In this document: positions 12,548 to 24,266 of the stretch, in pieces
Position numbering within the stretch: the first letter of the stretch is position 1
Layout of the letters: each line of letters opens with the position of its first letter
Assembly: GCF_001653235.2 (NCBI RefSeq)
Contig: NC_035795.1
Span: 806,001 to 870,000, forward strand
Source: Pochonia chlamydosporia 170
Lineage: Eukaryota; Ascomycota; Sordariomycetes; Hypocreales; Clavicipitaceae
Length of the DNA stretch: 64,000 bases
Reading direction: 5' to 3'
The notes under the pieces: model-generated
Databases searched by the model: none
What the model was told of the DNA's origin: nothing
Seen by the model: the letters and a program-made list of their open reading frames with translations, nothing else
Program-made: the position numbers and the translations under genes

Positions 12548-14091
12548 ATGTTTTCCACTGCGCTGCGCAAGACCAGCAAACGATGCAGACTGAGCCGCGG
12601 TGCCGTCCTCGGCAGAGCTGTCATCATCCCGGAATGCACATCACCACCAGTATGCCAACGGCGCGCACACCAGCAATCCCGTAGAGCTAGCAACGGCACC
12701 TGGAGACCTGTATCCGTGCTAGACGAGTACGTGTGCCTCCTCCAAACTTTGTACCTCCCCCACGAGCAATCTCTAACATGTGATAGATGGGTGGCGAGGG
12801 AAGCACGGCCCATAAGCTTGCGACAGCTCATGGTGTTTGGACGATCTCTAACCGAGTCGCGCCTCATCAGCTCTGCGAACTATGTCCGCACCGAGCTCCC
12901 AGCTAGGTAAGACGCACAAATTTCTCCAGCAAGATACATGCTCACATGCTTTGAAGAATAGCCCACCGCCTGCGAGACATGCAACAGCTGCCGTACGTCG
13001 TCGTCACAAACCCACACATCAACGAAGTCTACGACTTATACTACAACGCATTCGACCAATTCCGCAAACTCAAAGAGATAAAAACCCTAGAAGACAACGA
13101 AAAACTATGCGACATCATCCGGCACAACCTCAAGGGCCACCTGACGGTCATACCAAAACTCGCAATGGGCATCCTTGAATGCGGCGGCCTCATGGACCCC
13201 CAAGACCTCGACAAATTCATGAACACCATCCTCCGATCCGTAAGCATCCCCCCCTCTCCCAAATTGACTCCTACTTACAAAACGTAGCGTATATCCCGCC
13301 GCGTCATAGCAGAGCAACACCTCTCCCTAACCGAAACCTTCAACTCGCCCTACTTCTCGCCCGGAGCAAAACTCTCCGAATCCGACTTCATAGGCGAAGT
13401 CTTCATCAAATGTTCCGCCAGGGACGTCATCACGCGGTGCGCCAAAGCCGTCACCGCGCTCGCCCGCTCCACCAACGGTCCTGACGTGCCCATCCCGGAG
13501 GTCAACATCGTGGGCCACCTCGACGCCAGCTTCCCCTACATCCTCAGCCACATCGAGTACATTGTGGGCGAGCTCCTCCGCAACTCCGTGCAAGCCGTCA
13601 TCGAGCGACACCAAAAGCAACCAGACGCCATGTCCTCGGTCCCGCCGCCCGTCGAAGTCACCATCTGCGAGGCCCAAGAGCACGTTATATTCCGGATTTC
13701 CGACCGCGGCGGCGGCATCCCCCGCGCCGAACTCCCCTACCTGTGGTCCTTCTCCAAGGGCCCTCAGTCGGCGAAACGGCTCGAGAATCTCGGCCAGGTT
13801 CCTCGCATGGCGGCCACGATGCAGGAACTCCATGTGGAAGATGAACTGGGCCGCGCGGATCTAAAAGCCCCAGCCGCGTATCAGAGCTCCCTCTCTTCAT
13901 TGACGAGCAGACCGCCTAATTTGCGCTTAGGCATGGGCCTCCCGCTAAGTAGAGTATACGCAGAGTACTGGGCCGGCAGTCTACACCTCCACAGCCTAGA
14001 AGGATACGGCGTGGATGCCTTCCTCCAAATATCTAGACTGGGCAATAAGAACGAGCAGCTTGTCACGAGAGCAAGCATGGATTCAGTGTAG
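12548..14091 (+). CDS. mitochondrial pyruvate/branched-chain dehydrogenase kinase (PKP/PDK family)
   Basis: Predicted mitochondrial protein kinase that phosphorylates and inactivates the E1 subunit of a 2-oxoacid dehydrogenase complex. Four exons (12548-12726, 12787-12906, 12957-13239, 13288-14091) give 461 residues. The first 45 or so residues are rich in Arg, Ser and Ala with almost no acids, as in a mitochondrial presequence. The family's histidine-kinase-like parts follow: an H-box region IRHNLKGHLTVIPKLAMG, the N-box ELLRNSVQAVIE, the G1 box DRGGGIP and the G2 box GMGLPLS, which build the GHKL ATP site. The third exon uses an AAG acceptor at 12954-12956, the only one that keeps frame. 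Fungi have several paralogues. The sequence alone does not show whether this one prefers pyruvate or branched-chain ketoacid dehydrogenase. Confidence 0.92.
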
Positions 14092-14959
14092 GGATGACCT
14101 TCACGTGTCTACGTATTCTTCGTAATCTGGAGTTTAAGCAGGTCATTTGATGTATTTCTTTAAGCATGGGAAAAGGGGCGGAATAAGCAATTAGGACAGC
14201 ACATTTTGCATAACGGTTAGTAGTGGTGGCCACGTATGTCTTGCCATGAGACCTTTTTTAACGTTTCCTTACAAACGAGACTCATATGAGCATGGAGTTG
14301 GAAGAGTTGGAAAGTTCTTCGGTATATTTATGAATGAACGGGATGGGGCAGCGCGCCCCACACCATATACAATATTATGGCATTTCAACTGCAAGCATTT
14401 CATTTCACGTTCATTTTTTACACATTGCAAACTTTCAAACCATATTAAACGTAAACTGTGACTGAAATTACATCGGCCAAGCGGGGTACCTAGCTGACAG
14501 AGAAACGGTGCTGGAGTATAAACCGAGCAAATAAAATAAGGCTACATGATCAAAAACAAAAGCTTGCGTTCCGTGCTCCCGTGCTCCCCGCCTGTCTGTA
14601 AATAAAAAGGGGGCCATCTTTTAATTTCCGTGACTGCCCAGTCCATTATAGACCCGAGATACAGAGGGCCAAATAGCAAAAAGGCGCATCGGCCTCTGCT
14701 AACACGACCCTACTGTGACACCAGCAGAAACACAACCCGAAGCTCTCGGAAACTCCTCCATAGTACGAACAGGTTACCTGAGTATCCATAATGCCTTTTA
14801 CTTCCTCCACTGTGGTATTCGTTGACCATAGCTTTTTGAAACAAGCAGAAATTATAGTCATTTTCAACTCCTAGCCTCCAATACGGATCAGACGAGCAAG
14901 AGAAACAACGTTCATCTTGTCCAACATTAACATCGCTTGCTTGTGAGACCACTGCTGAA
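14092..14959. other. convergent 3' intergenic region
   Basis: Between the kinase (+) and septin (-) stop codons. It is AT-richer than its flanks and contains 3' UTRs. No coding or RNA gene recognised. Confidence 0.55.
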
Positions 14960-16320
14960 TTAACGACGACCGTGGCTGCGGACGGCACTGCCCTGCATCT
15001 GTTCGAGCTCGGTTTCCAGCTGCTTGATCTGGGCGTGCGTCTGTTCGAGGTCCTTGTTGAGACGGTCGCGCTCGGCAATGAGCTTCTGCTCCCACTGTCG
15101 GAATCGCTGCTCCTCGATCTTGACCTGCTCGGTGAATCGCTTGCGCAGAGCCTCTTCCTCCTCCTTGAATTTGGGATTGTCCAGCTTGCGGGGGCGGGCC
15201 TCGCCAAACTTGCGAGTCTCCATCTGCTGAGCACGGTACGCCTCGTAGTGCAGCTCCTCGGTGGTGTGAATGAGATCGAGCATGTGGGTTCGGATCAAAA
15301 TGGATCGGAGCTTCTTGAAATCGCAGTGGTCCTCATTCTCAACCTCGGCAACACCCCACGAGTATTGACGACCCTTGACGATACGGCCGTCGCTGGTCTT
15401 GACGTCCTTCTCGGAGCCGATGACGGCGAAGGGCATGGCGGCCATGAGGCTTCGGGCGTGCTGAGCAGCGGCTTCGTCATCCTCCTCGATAGGGGGCTGG
15501 TAGATCTTGATGTTCTGGGCCTCAATGACAGAGATGATCTAGGCATGTTGTTAGTACACCAACGACGGATGGATCAAAAAGGCGGTGGGAGGGCAAAACA
15601 CACTCTTTGCTTGAACTTGGCCAGATCAGCAGGGCTCAGAGTGTCAGCCTTGGCAATAACAGGGATCAAGTTGACTCGAGAGCAAAGTCTCTTCATAACC
15701 TCGATATCGAGGGGCTTCAGAGTGTGGCCAGTAGGGCGGATAAAGTACAAGCAGGCATGGACACGGAGGTCAATCTTGTCTTGACGGCGGGGCTGTTGCT
15801 CCTGAAGCATGTAGGATTCGTGCTGGTCGTCGAGAAACTCGATGATGGGCATCCAGGAGTCACGGTTGTTGACGTAGTCACCAAATCCGGGGGTGTCAAT
15901 GACGGTCAGGCGAACTAATTTCACGGTCAGCTTTCAGGAGACTCAGTTCGTCTGGCACGATTGCTGCTTACCCTTGAAGAACTTCTCCTCGAGCTCAGCC
16001 TTGGTGATCTCGATTTCGACAGTCTTGTCGACCTGCTTCTGGTGTCGACGCTTGTGGTCGGCATAGTTCTTGATGGTGGTGGAGAAGAGGGTGTTGATAA
16101 AGGTAGTCTTTCCCAAGCCAGACTCGCCAGCAACCTACGCACCCGTGTGAGTAATAAATCAATCGACGGAATATCAAAGCAGTAATGCCAAACAATCTGC
16201 TCTTTGCGGTAGACGCACCATAATAGTGAAGCTGGCTCCCCGCTTGGCGACAATCTTGTGTCGCTGGTTGGGAAGATTGGCAATGCCAATCGGTGAGGCG
16301 CTCTCAGCAGCTGGGGCCAT
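14960..16320 (-). CDS. septin, CDC3/AspB type
   Basis: Predicted GTP-binding septin, a subunit of the hetero-oligomeric filaments that form rings and collars at septa and hyphal tips. Four exons (16320-16219, 16134-15972, 15914-15604, 15538-14960) give 384 residues. A polybasic segment KIVAKRG just before the GTPase domain is the usual membrane-lipid-binding element. The nucleotide motifs are complete: P-loop GESGLGKTT (about 37-45), switch II DTPGFGD (about 95-101) and AKAD (about 176-179). The C-terminal 75 residues are Glu/Arg/Gln-rich and predicted to form the septin coiled coil (KFKEEEEALRKRF to LETELEQMQ). The N-terminal SPIGIANLPNQ resembles fungal CDC3/AspB proteins as I remember them, so the subgroup is likely but not certain. 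The family call is firm. Confidence 0.95.
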
Positions 16321-17138
16321 GGTGACGGGGAGTTGCGAGAAGAAAATGTGCAGGTAAAGTACTCGGCCTTGGAGCTAACAACGAGCAGACACTCTGAGGT
16401 AGCTGTGAAAAGAACAAGCAGACTCGCGAGATCAAAGACGGAGTCGAATTGAAGGATGGAGTCAAAAGGCAGGTTAGGTGGAGGTTGCAGCTTGATAGAT
16501 GCAGCCGATGTGCTTCAGGGGCAGCACCAAGCCAGGCCAGACCAGACCAGCACGACCAGAAGGGGGGGTTCGAGTCCGGTTCACAAGTGTCAAGCCAAGT
16601 TAGTTCGTTGCCCGCCCACCAAACAGCCGGTGGCTCCCAATGTGTTCAAGTGCTCCATGTCAAGACAAGCGGTCGACTGCCCGCTCATGTCCTCCATGTC
16701 CAGCCATCCATCACTCATCTCATCTCTCCCATCCCATTTCATTCATTGACTGCCCCAGCCCAAATTTGCTGCCCCTTGTTTGGTTGGCCAGCTGGCTGAT
16801 TAGCCCCTGGTGGAACTACCCAGGACAGGCCAGTGCGATGGCCACACCGGGGGCAGGAGTGGTCCCCTTTTTCCTTCCCAACGGCGACCATCACTAGGCG
16901 GTCGGTGCGCACCCTTGGCCCAATGGAGACTAGATCCAAGACCAGGAACAATTATGTACCGGCCCCTCCATTGGCTCCATTGGCAGGCTCAGAGCTTGTC
17001 TCATGCGGTGGACATTAGTCTGTCTGGGTGCAAGAAAAAAAACAAGTGCTGCCGCTATCGATAAGACCCAAGTCGAAATTTTGATCGCATGTTAGACAAC
17101 ATTCGCATGCATCATGGGCTTGTAGGTAGACGGCAACA
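16321..17138. other. divergent promoter region, septin and PWP2
   Basis: Contains both 5' flanks. Runs of G (16560-16568) and CA/CT-rich patches are present. A GGTTCGAGTCC string near 16567 looks like a tRNA T-arm but has no tRNA around it. No gene seen. Confidence 0.55.
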
Positions 17139-19958
17139 ATGAAGACCGACTTCAAGGTAAGGAATGCTTTTTCTCTCCTTTTAATCTTGCCACCTTGCAT
17201 ATTTCATTTCTGCATCGAGCAAATCCGCTAACTTGTGCAGTTCTCGAACTTGCTGGGTACTGTCTACTGCCAGGGCAACTTGCTCTTCAATCCAGATGGC
17301 ACCCACCTCTTCTCACCAGTCGGCAACAGAGTGACTGTCTTTAATCTAGTAGAGTAAGTTCCATACGGGAAAAGGGATACCAATTACTCGGTCGTCTAAC
17401 ACTCGGTGCGCAGGAACAAGTCCTATACGCTACCCTTTGCTCATCGCAAAAACATTTCACGAATCGGCCTCACACCCCGCGGCAATCTCCTTCTCACCGT
17501 CGATGAAGATGGCCAATCCATCTTGACCAATGTGCCTCGCCGAATCCCAATATACCATTTCTCTTTCCGTTCGCAGGTCACGGCGCTCTCCTTCTCTCCC
17601 TCGGGCAGACACTTTGCCGTTGGCCTCGGCCGTAAGATCGAAGTATGGCACGTCCCATCCACCCCAGATACCAATGCCGATGGCGAGCTCGAGTTTGCAC
17701 CGTTCGTGAGACATCATAGACACACCGGTCATTTTGATGATGTGCGACATATTGAATGGTCAAGCGACTCAAGATTCTTCCTCACATCATCGAAGGATTT
17801 GACAGCAAGGATATGGAGTTTGGATGCTGAAGAGGGTTTCACGCCGACGGTCTTGTCAGGCCACAAGCAAACCGTAATTGGCGCCTGGTTTTCCGAGGAT
17901 CAGGAGACCATATACACCGTCAGCAAAGATGGTGCTGTGTTCGACTGGCGCTACGTTAAACCCATCAACCCAAAGGAAGACGAGGAGATGCGCGACGAAG
18001 ATGACGATTCCGACATGCGATGGAGAATAGTACAGAGACATTATTTCATGCAAGGCAGCGCCCATGTAAGATGCGCCGCCTTCCATCCGGAATCAAACCT
18101 CTTGGTGGCAGGCTTCTCCAACGGCATCTTTGGACTTTACGAAATGCCCGATTTCAACAACATCCACAAACTCAGCATATCTCAAAACGACATTGACTTT
18201 GTCACAATCAACAAGAGCGGAGAATGGCTAGCATTTGGCGCATCAAAATTGGGACAATTACTGGTGTGGGAATGGCAATCAGAGTCATACATCTTGAAAC
18301 AACAAGGCCATTTTGACTCACTGAACTCGTTGGTATACTCACCAGACGGACAGCGCGTCATCACTACCGCCGACGACGGAAAGATCAAGGTCTGGGACGT
18401 CGAATCTGGTTTCTGCATAGTCACATTTACGGAGCACACTTCGGGCGTTACGGCATGCGAGTTCGCCAAGAAAGGAAACGTACTCTTCACAGCCAGTTTG
18501 GACGGTTCCATCCGAGCCTGGGATCTGATCAGATACCGGAACTTCCGCACATTCACCGCACCGACGCGACTGTCATTCTCGTGTATGGCAGTCGATCCGA
18601 GTGGTGAAGTCGTCGCAGCAGGATCTCTGGACTCGTTTGACGTCCACATCTGGTCTGTGCAAACAGGGCAACTTCTGGACCAGATGTCGGGTCATGAGGG
18701 TCCCGTAACAGCATTAGCCTTTTCACCAAATGGCGACTCACTGGTCAGTGGTAGCTGGGATCGCACTGCACGAATTTGGTCCATTTTCAATCGAACACAG
18801 ACGAGCGAGCCTCTCCAACTCCAGGCAGATGTGTTGGACATTGCGATACGGCCAGACTCATTGCAACTGGCCATATCAACACTCGATGGCCAGCTCACTT
18901 TCTGGTCCATGGCTGATGCCGAGCAAGTCGCCGGTCTGGACGGCCGTCGTGATGCTTCAGGAGGTCGTAAATTCAGCGACCGACGAACAGCTGCCAACGT
19001 GCAAGGCACCAAGAGCTTCAACTCCATCAGATACAGCACCGACGGAAGTTGTCTGCTCGCCGGCGGCAACAGCAAGTACATTTGTCTATACTCGGTTACC
19101 ACCATGGTCCTGCTCAAGAAATTCACCGTCAGCGTGAACCTCTCTCTCTCGGGAACCCAAGAATTCCTCAACAGCAAGCGCCTCACCGAAGCCGGACCGA
19201 TGGACGAACTAGACGACCAAGGCGAGGCATCCGACCGGGAAGACCGCGTCGATGCAGGCTTGCCCGGCTCAAAACGTGGCGGCGATCCTTCAGCACGCAA
19301 GAAACTGCCCGCCGTTCGTGTCAATGGCATCGCCTTCTCACCTACAGGAACCGCCTTTTGCGCCGCCTCAACAGAGGGTCTTCTCATATACAGTCTGGAC
19401 AACACAATCCAGTTCGACCCGTTTGATCTAAACATGGAAATCACACCCGCATCAACACTAAACGTGCTCGAAGTCGAAAAAGACTACCTCAAGGCTCTGG
19501 TCATGGCATTCCGTCTCAACGAAGCCGGACTCATCAAGCGTGTGTTCCAGGCCGTTCCACCATCAGACATTGCCCTCGTGGTAGGCGACTTGCCTACGGT
19601 CTACGTGTCAAGATTACTGCGGTTCGTGGCCGCACAAACGGAGGAGTCACCGCACATTGAGTTTTGTCTCCTGTGGATAAAGGCGCTCGTCGACAAGCAC
19701 GGCAAGTGGTTGACAGCAAATAGGGGTAAAGTGGATATTGAGTTGCGGGTAGTTTCGCGGGCGGTGTCCAAGATGAGGGATGAGATTCGGAGGCTGGCTG
19801 ATGAAAATGTGTACATGGTTGATTATTTGTTGGGACAGGCCGGGAAGGATATTGAGGGTAAGAGGGATGTGGTGAAGGGTGATGAGCGGATGGCGATTGA
19901 TTTGGCGGATGGCGAGGATGAGTCTGATGATAACGATGAGTGGATTGGATTGGAATAG
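17139..19958 (+). CDS. PWP2: periodic tryptophan protein 2, U3 snoRNP (UTP-B) subunit
   Basis: Predicted nucleolar WD40 protein of the UTP-B subcomplex of the small-subunit processome, needed for early 18S rRNA processing. Three exons (17139-17156, 17241-17353, 17414-19958) give 891 residues, the usual size for PWP2. The first exon codes only six residues (MKTDFK), matching the conserved PWP2 N-terminus, followed by FSNLLGTVYCQGN. About twelve WD repeats in two propellers fill residues 10 to 680 (WSSDSRFFLTSSKD, YSPDGQRVITTADDG, FSPNGDSLVSGSWD). A C-terminal Utp12/Dip2-type helical domain lies at about 690-800. The tail is acidic (DLADGEDESDDNDEW), common in ribosome-assembly factors. Phase arithmetic closes exactly. 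No anomaly noted. Confidence 0.96.
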
Positions 19959-21165
19959 GGTGTATACCAATAAAGTCATGGAGTTTCTGCTTCTCATCTG
20001 ATGGTACGCTTTGCTGATGAGTTACACAATGATGGTATTGTAGCTCACGGCATAAGTGTGGCCTTTTTTTGTTTCACATCAAGAAACTAGGGCAGTCCAA
20101 TCCATTACAGTGGCGAATAGGTACATGTCCTAACCAGATCCTAACATCAACCCATCTCGAGAATTAAGTGGTATTTTTGGTAGGAAGCTTAGGAGGGGAA
20201 GTAGATCACACTTTGTACTGTATATTCGGGGTTGGTGCGACTCGGTGTTTGATCAGTTTTCAAAGCTGACGTATGTCTTATTCCTGAGACGTGGCAGTTT
20301 TCGTGCTACTCCGTCACTGGTTGCAAAAGATACATGACGTGTTTGCACAATACATATCGAAAAGGGTGCATGGTCAGGTTAACCTATAGTGAAGGGTAGG
20401 AGGTAGCGCTGGCTTGTAGGTTGGGGCAGTAATATCTTATGCTGACCGACCTACACGTGGTCTGATATTTCTTGGGCTACGGACGATATTGAGAGTGATC
20501 TAGGAGGCTAATATGACACGCAAGTTGACGATGGTGGTGAAGTCGTATACTTGGTTCATGACATTAGCAGGTCATTTCTATACAAAGTAGTCATCACAGA
20601 TGAAGTCCCAATTCATTAAAAAAAATATAAAAAGTAAAATAAAATTGAACATCATCACTTTCCAAGAAGTTTCCCTTCCGATGATCAATTTTCTCAATTT
20701 TGCCGTCCGCGGCCAGAAGTGATTGTCGATGACTTGGAGTTTATCACAAAGCCACTTGATGTGAGCCAAACACAACGCATTATGCTTTCCCCAAGCACTA
20801 GACGATACAAACATCTGCAGCCACAGATTTAACATTTCCATAAAAGACACTAAACCCCAGCCAGGACATTCTCGGATATCCGACAACATAGCCTATGCAT
20901 GCCCTACCCGAACGCATGCAGCCCATTAAAGCATAACCCATTTGTCAGCGTCGTGCGCATTACATCATGAGAGTTGCCTTGGCTGCATCTGCATCAATCT
21001 CCAAACGGCCAGTGTGCGTAAACAACCGCCACATACAAAGTGGGCAGTCATCCGATTGCTTGAGCTTCACTTCATCCCGAGCTAAGCGATCTGAAGGAGG
21101 GGTGAAGCCGATTACATAAATGCCACAATCTGCATTCACGGTCGGCACACGTCGCAGCCGCTCAC
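19959..21165. other. intergenic region upstream of the questin-oxidase-like gene
   Basis: No gene recognised. An AT-rich patch occupies about 20580-20700. A 103-residue minus-strand frame (20578-20889) has no recognisable domain and was not accepted. Confidence 0.5.
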
Positions 21166-22760
21166 ATGCACTCACTGTCGAGGATATTGTGCAATATCCC
21201 TAGACAAACAACGATAGCAAGAAGATATTACTCGATTCGGTCTCAGTTGTCTGGCAGTATGGCGAGTTCTACGCGCATCGTCATCCCGGCGAGTGACACG
21301 GGGTTATGGCGGGGGAAGCAGACGGACGAGGCGGCCAAGACGGTCTCTGATCTTTTGCAGGAAGATTTAGAGGTAAACTAATCTGTCGTTGATACCTTAT
21401 AATTGTCATGAGACTAATGTCGTTAGAAACATCACGTCTTTTTCAACCCGTCCGGGTTTCACAACCATGTTCGTCTCACTCACACTCACTCACCCCATCT
21501 CACCTCCATCATCACCAACATCTAACATGACCAGCTCGTCCATCAACTCCTCACCCTCTACAGCACCAACGCCTCCCCATCAACCATCCAGTCCGCCTAC
21601 GCCGCCAACAAAACCTACCAGCTATCCCACATCCCAACCCGCCCCAACGTCGTCCACGACCTGCAAACCGACTGGACCGCCCACGCACCCAGCTACCTCG
21701 GCCGCGGCAAACACTACTCCGACTTCCTGGCCTTCTTCCAGGCCGAAATCGACAAGCACGGCTGGGAGGCCGTCATCGCCGAGTATCTATGCGCAGACAC
21801 ACCCAAGGCACGAGACATTGTGCAGCGCCTCTTTGCGGGCGTGGTCCACCCCATGATTGAGCTGAGCTACGGGCTGGAATTCGAGCAGCCTGCCATTATA
21901 GCGGAGGGACTTGCCCAGGCTGCTATTCACAGAAACGTCATGAAGGAGTTTTATGACAAGGTCGATGAGGCGGTGGCGGTGGTGGACCAGTCTGGCGTGG
22001 AAGTTAAGCGGAGAGGTCTGTCGGAAATATGTGAGAATATTAAGCGAGATCATGAGAAGTTGGCGGGGAGTGCATCGTGGAGCGATGAGAATCGATTGTA
22101 TGATGGTGTTCTTGGCCGTGGGTTGAGTGATGCTGTTGCGCTGTGTGCGCAGATCCGCGTCACGGAAGGGGAATTGGAAGAGCGAGTCGCAGAGATACTG
22201 CATCATAATGCGTATGTTGCGGCCAGTGCGGCATGGAAACCGCCTCATATGCCGAAATACGACTTTTTCCTAATGTATGTCCCTTTCACCCTTCCCTTTA
22301 CAGATGTATACTAACGAGCAACAGTCACAGTTTGAATTCGTCACCCTTTTTGTTATCGCTCAACAAGGAGTGTATCTCGACAGCAGCCAAGATTCGCATA
22401 ATCGAACATAAAATGCGGTATGATGTGGTTCAGTATATTGCGAGGGGCGTGCCGCCTCTCTCGCCGTCCTTTATCAAGAAATATGTGCCGGAGGAGAAGC
22501 CCGTGTCCAAGCCAGAGGACCTGATTCCACGGTTTCACAAGATCATCGATGACGGGCACCTCATCAAGGTGGTGAGGTCGTTGCTTTTGGCGCAGGATGT
22601 GTCGCGGAAGTGGAAGGGCAGAGAGTGGGTGAGGCTGGATGGGGAGGAGGATTGGATCAAGGCGCATTATATGCTGTTGAAGGGGGTGGAGGGCCAGGAG
22701 ACGCTTTGGGTGAGGAGTTCGGGGTTTGAGGAGGCGTGGGAGGGGGTTGCGAAGTTGTGA
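21166..22760 (+). CDS. questin oxidase / AflY-like protein
   Basis: Predicted member of the questin-oxidase family (PF14027-type), which includes AflY/HypA of aflatoxin synthesis and GedK, enzymes thought to open anthraquinone-type rings by a Baeyer-Villiger-like oxidation. Four exons (21166-21372, 21427-21468, 21535-22274, 22325-22760) give 474 residues, the normal family length. Recognisable blocks are FNPSGFHNH encoded by the tiny second exon, the His/Tyr-rich segment HPMIELSYGLEF and HNAYVAASAAWKPP. The first 30 residues are Arg/Ser-rich and could be a mitochondrial presequence. A second ATG at 21259 would remove it. Its neighbours RidA and an ABM-fold protein lie within 1.5 kb, but no polyketide synthase is present in the window, so the substrate is unknown. 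The family call is fairly confident and the pathway is not. Confidence 0.83.
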
Positions 22761-22946
22761 TTGCTGGATGAAGTTGGTGTTGTGTGTAATGTATGTTGAT
22801 GTTGAAGTTGCTGTTGCTGCTCATGTTGTATGACGTATGTCAGTGTAGTGTGTCAACATCGTATGTGATTATCGTGTGAAGGTCGAAAACTATGAGGCTA
22901 ATCAACAGGTCTGCGTATTCCTCCAACTATATCAGTCCTCTGCATC

Positions 22947-23416
22947 CTACTGACTACCGTCATAAGCCTCCACATCAATCTCAAACCTCATCTCCTTCAG
23001 TCCCAACTCCCGAACCCCCAATTCCGTCCATATCGGCCCACCCCCCGGCATCCACTTCCTCAAATTATACACGATCCTCTCATGCGCGGCATGAACATCA
23101 GTCGCGTACGTAACCACCTTGTACACCTGCGCCCATCCCTTCCCGCCTGCATTCTTCAGATTAAAGTCGCAGTTTTCGAAAGCTTGGTCTATCTCGTCCT
23201 CTAAGCTGGCAGGTATGAGGTTTGCAAAGTCGATTTCTGGACTCTTCGCATTCCACCCGCCTTGTAATGTTAGCTGGCACATTGAACTGAGGGGAGCTAA
23301 ATACCTTGGCCGGAGCACTTTATGAAATCGCCTACACGGACGGCTTGGCTGTAGTGCAGGTTTTGGGCAGCCCATTCGCCTATGCCGGGGTAGCTGGTGA
23401 ATTTGGGGGTTGGCAT
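22947..23416 (-). CDS. RidA/YjgF/L-PSP-like protein
   Basis: Predicted member of the YjgF/YER057c/UK114 (Rid) superfamily, whose RidA members hydrolyse reactive enamine/imine intermediates. Other branches act as RNases or have unknown roles. Two exons (23416-23305 and 23260-22947) give 141 residues. The start region MPTPKFTSYPGIGEW, an SQAVRVGDFIKCSGQGGW strand and the C-terminal GVRELGLKEMRFEIDVEAY fit the family's trimer-forming fold. The arginine that binds carboxylate in true RidA (in an IPxRxxV context near the end) is not obvious, so this may be a divergent fungal Rid subgroup. A TATAAA element lies 54 bp upstream. It converges on the questin-oxidase-like gene with only 186 bp between stops. 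Confidence 0.85.
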
Positions 23417-23807
23417 TGCGAATGGCTGTCTGGTGAGTTTGCCTGTGAGGTGTGAGTTGTTCGGATGACTTTATATTTAAGTCGTTCTGTGAGGGTAAGT
23501 TGTGGTGAGTTGAACGCCTGTGCAGAATTTCTCGGCATTTCTATTGCTGATCAAGCCGGCTTAATTAAAGCTCCTTTAAAAGAGAAAATTCACCCGAATT
23601 ACAAATCAGTTTTGTTAAGTGATGGATTGCTGACTGCCAAGACACAAGTTGTGGACTTGATGTAAGATCATTGACTTCCTGTTTGGGAACAACAACTTGT
23701 AAACACCAACAACAAACTCAAACTTGCAACAACCAAAGCTTAGAACGACTCATCAACTCTCATCCTTCAAAGTTTGATGAATCCCCAGAAACGTCGCCTC
23801 TTCAACA
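23417..23807. other. intergenic region, RidA promoter
   Basis: 390 bp between the RidA start and the stop of the next minus-strand gene. It holds the RidA TATA box and CAA-rich sequence near 23700-23740. No gene seen. Confidence 0.55.
23470..23475 (-). promoter_or_regulatory. TATA box of the RidA-like gene
   Basis: TATAAA on the minus strand, 54 bp before the ATG at 23416. Distance and orientation fit a core promoter. Inferred from sequence only. Confidence 0.5.
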
Positions 23808-24202
23808 TCATTGCCCCCGATCAGGATACACACCCTTCCTTACATTAACCCACTCATCCCCAGGCCTCTTATAATACTCCACCTCCAACGGCTTCACCAA
23901 CATCGGAATCACCGCCTCCAGATACGGCTTCAAGTACTCCTTCTTCGGTTGCACCTACACCAGTCAGTCCTACTCCAGCACCATCCTAAAAAACTCACCT
24001 CCTTTAAATACTCCACCGACGCATCCCAATTCTCAACTAAGCGAAACACACCCGGATTTTGCTCATCCTGATATACTTCAATAAAGGTATTCTTCGGATC
24101 CGCGACAACAGAGTCAAACACAGGTTTCAGCGCCTTGAGAAACACGCCCGCATTGGAGGCGTCGACGGTGATTTTCATGTGTACCGAGGTTTGGGATGCC
24201 AT
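23808..24202 (-). CDS. antibiotic biosynthesis monooxygenase (ABM) fold protein
   Basis: Predicted small dimeric alpha/beta ferredoxin-like protein of the ABM superfamily. Members include cofactor-free monooxygenases and quinol oxygenases but also proteins without known activity. Two exons (24202-23999 and 23954-23808) give 116 residues. The pattern is typical: an N-terminal strand HMKITVDAS, the helix VFLKALKPVFDSVVADP, the signature FIEVYQDEQNPGVFRLVENW, then a C-terminal strand in the short second exon (VEYYKRPG). The segment ENWDASVEYLKE corresponds to the E-x-W region conserved in the family. Its own TATA box lies 57 bp upstream. It lies tandem with RidA on the minus strand. No function is assigned beyond the fold. 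Confidence 0.85.
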
Positions 24203-24258
24203 TGTGACTGTTTCTGGGCGTGAGATACTGATGAAGTGTAAGTGTTGAGGAAAGACAG

Positions 24259-24266
24259 TTTATATA
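24259..24266 (-). promoter_or_regulatory. TATA box of the ABM-fold gene
   Basis: TATATAAA on the minus strand, 57 bp upstream of the ATG at 24202. A perfect TATA consensus at a typical distance. Confidence 0.6.

Noticed and set aside
16560..16585. T-arm-like GGTTCGAGTCC
   Set aside because: Flanking bases do not pair and no cloverleaf can be drawn.
20578..20889. 103-codon minus-strand frame starting with ATG
   Set aside because: Its C-terminal hydrophobic part is the translation of an AT-rich patch, and no family is recognised.
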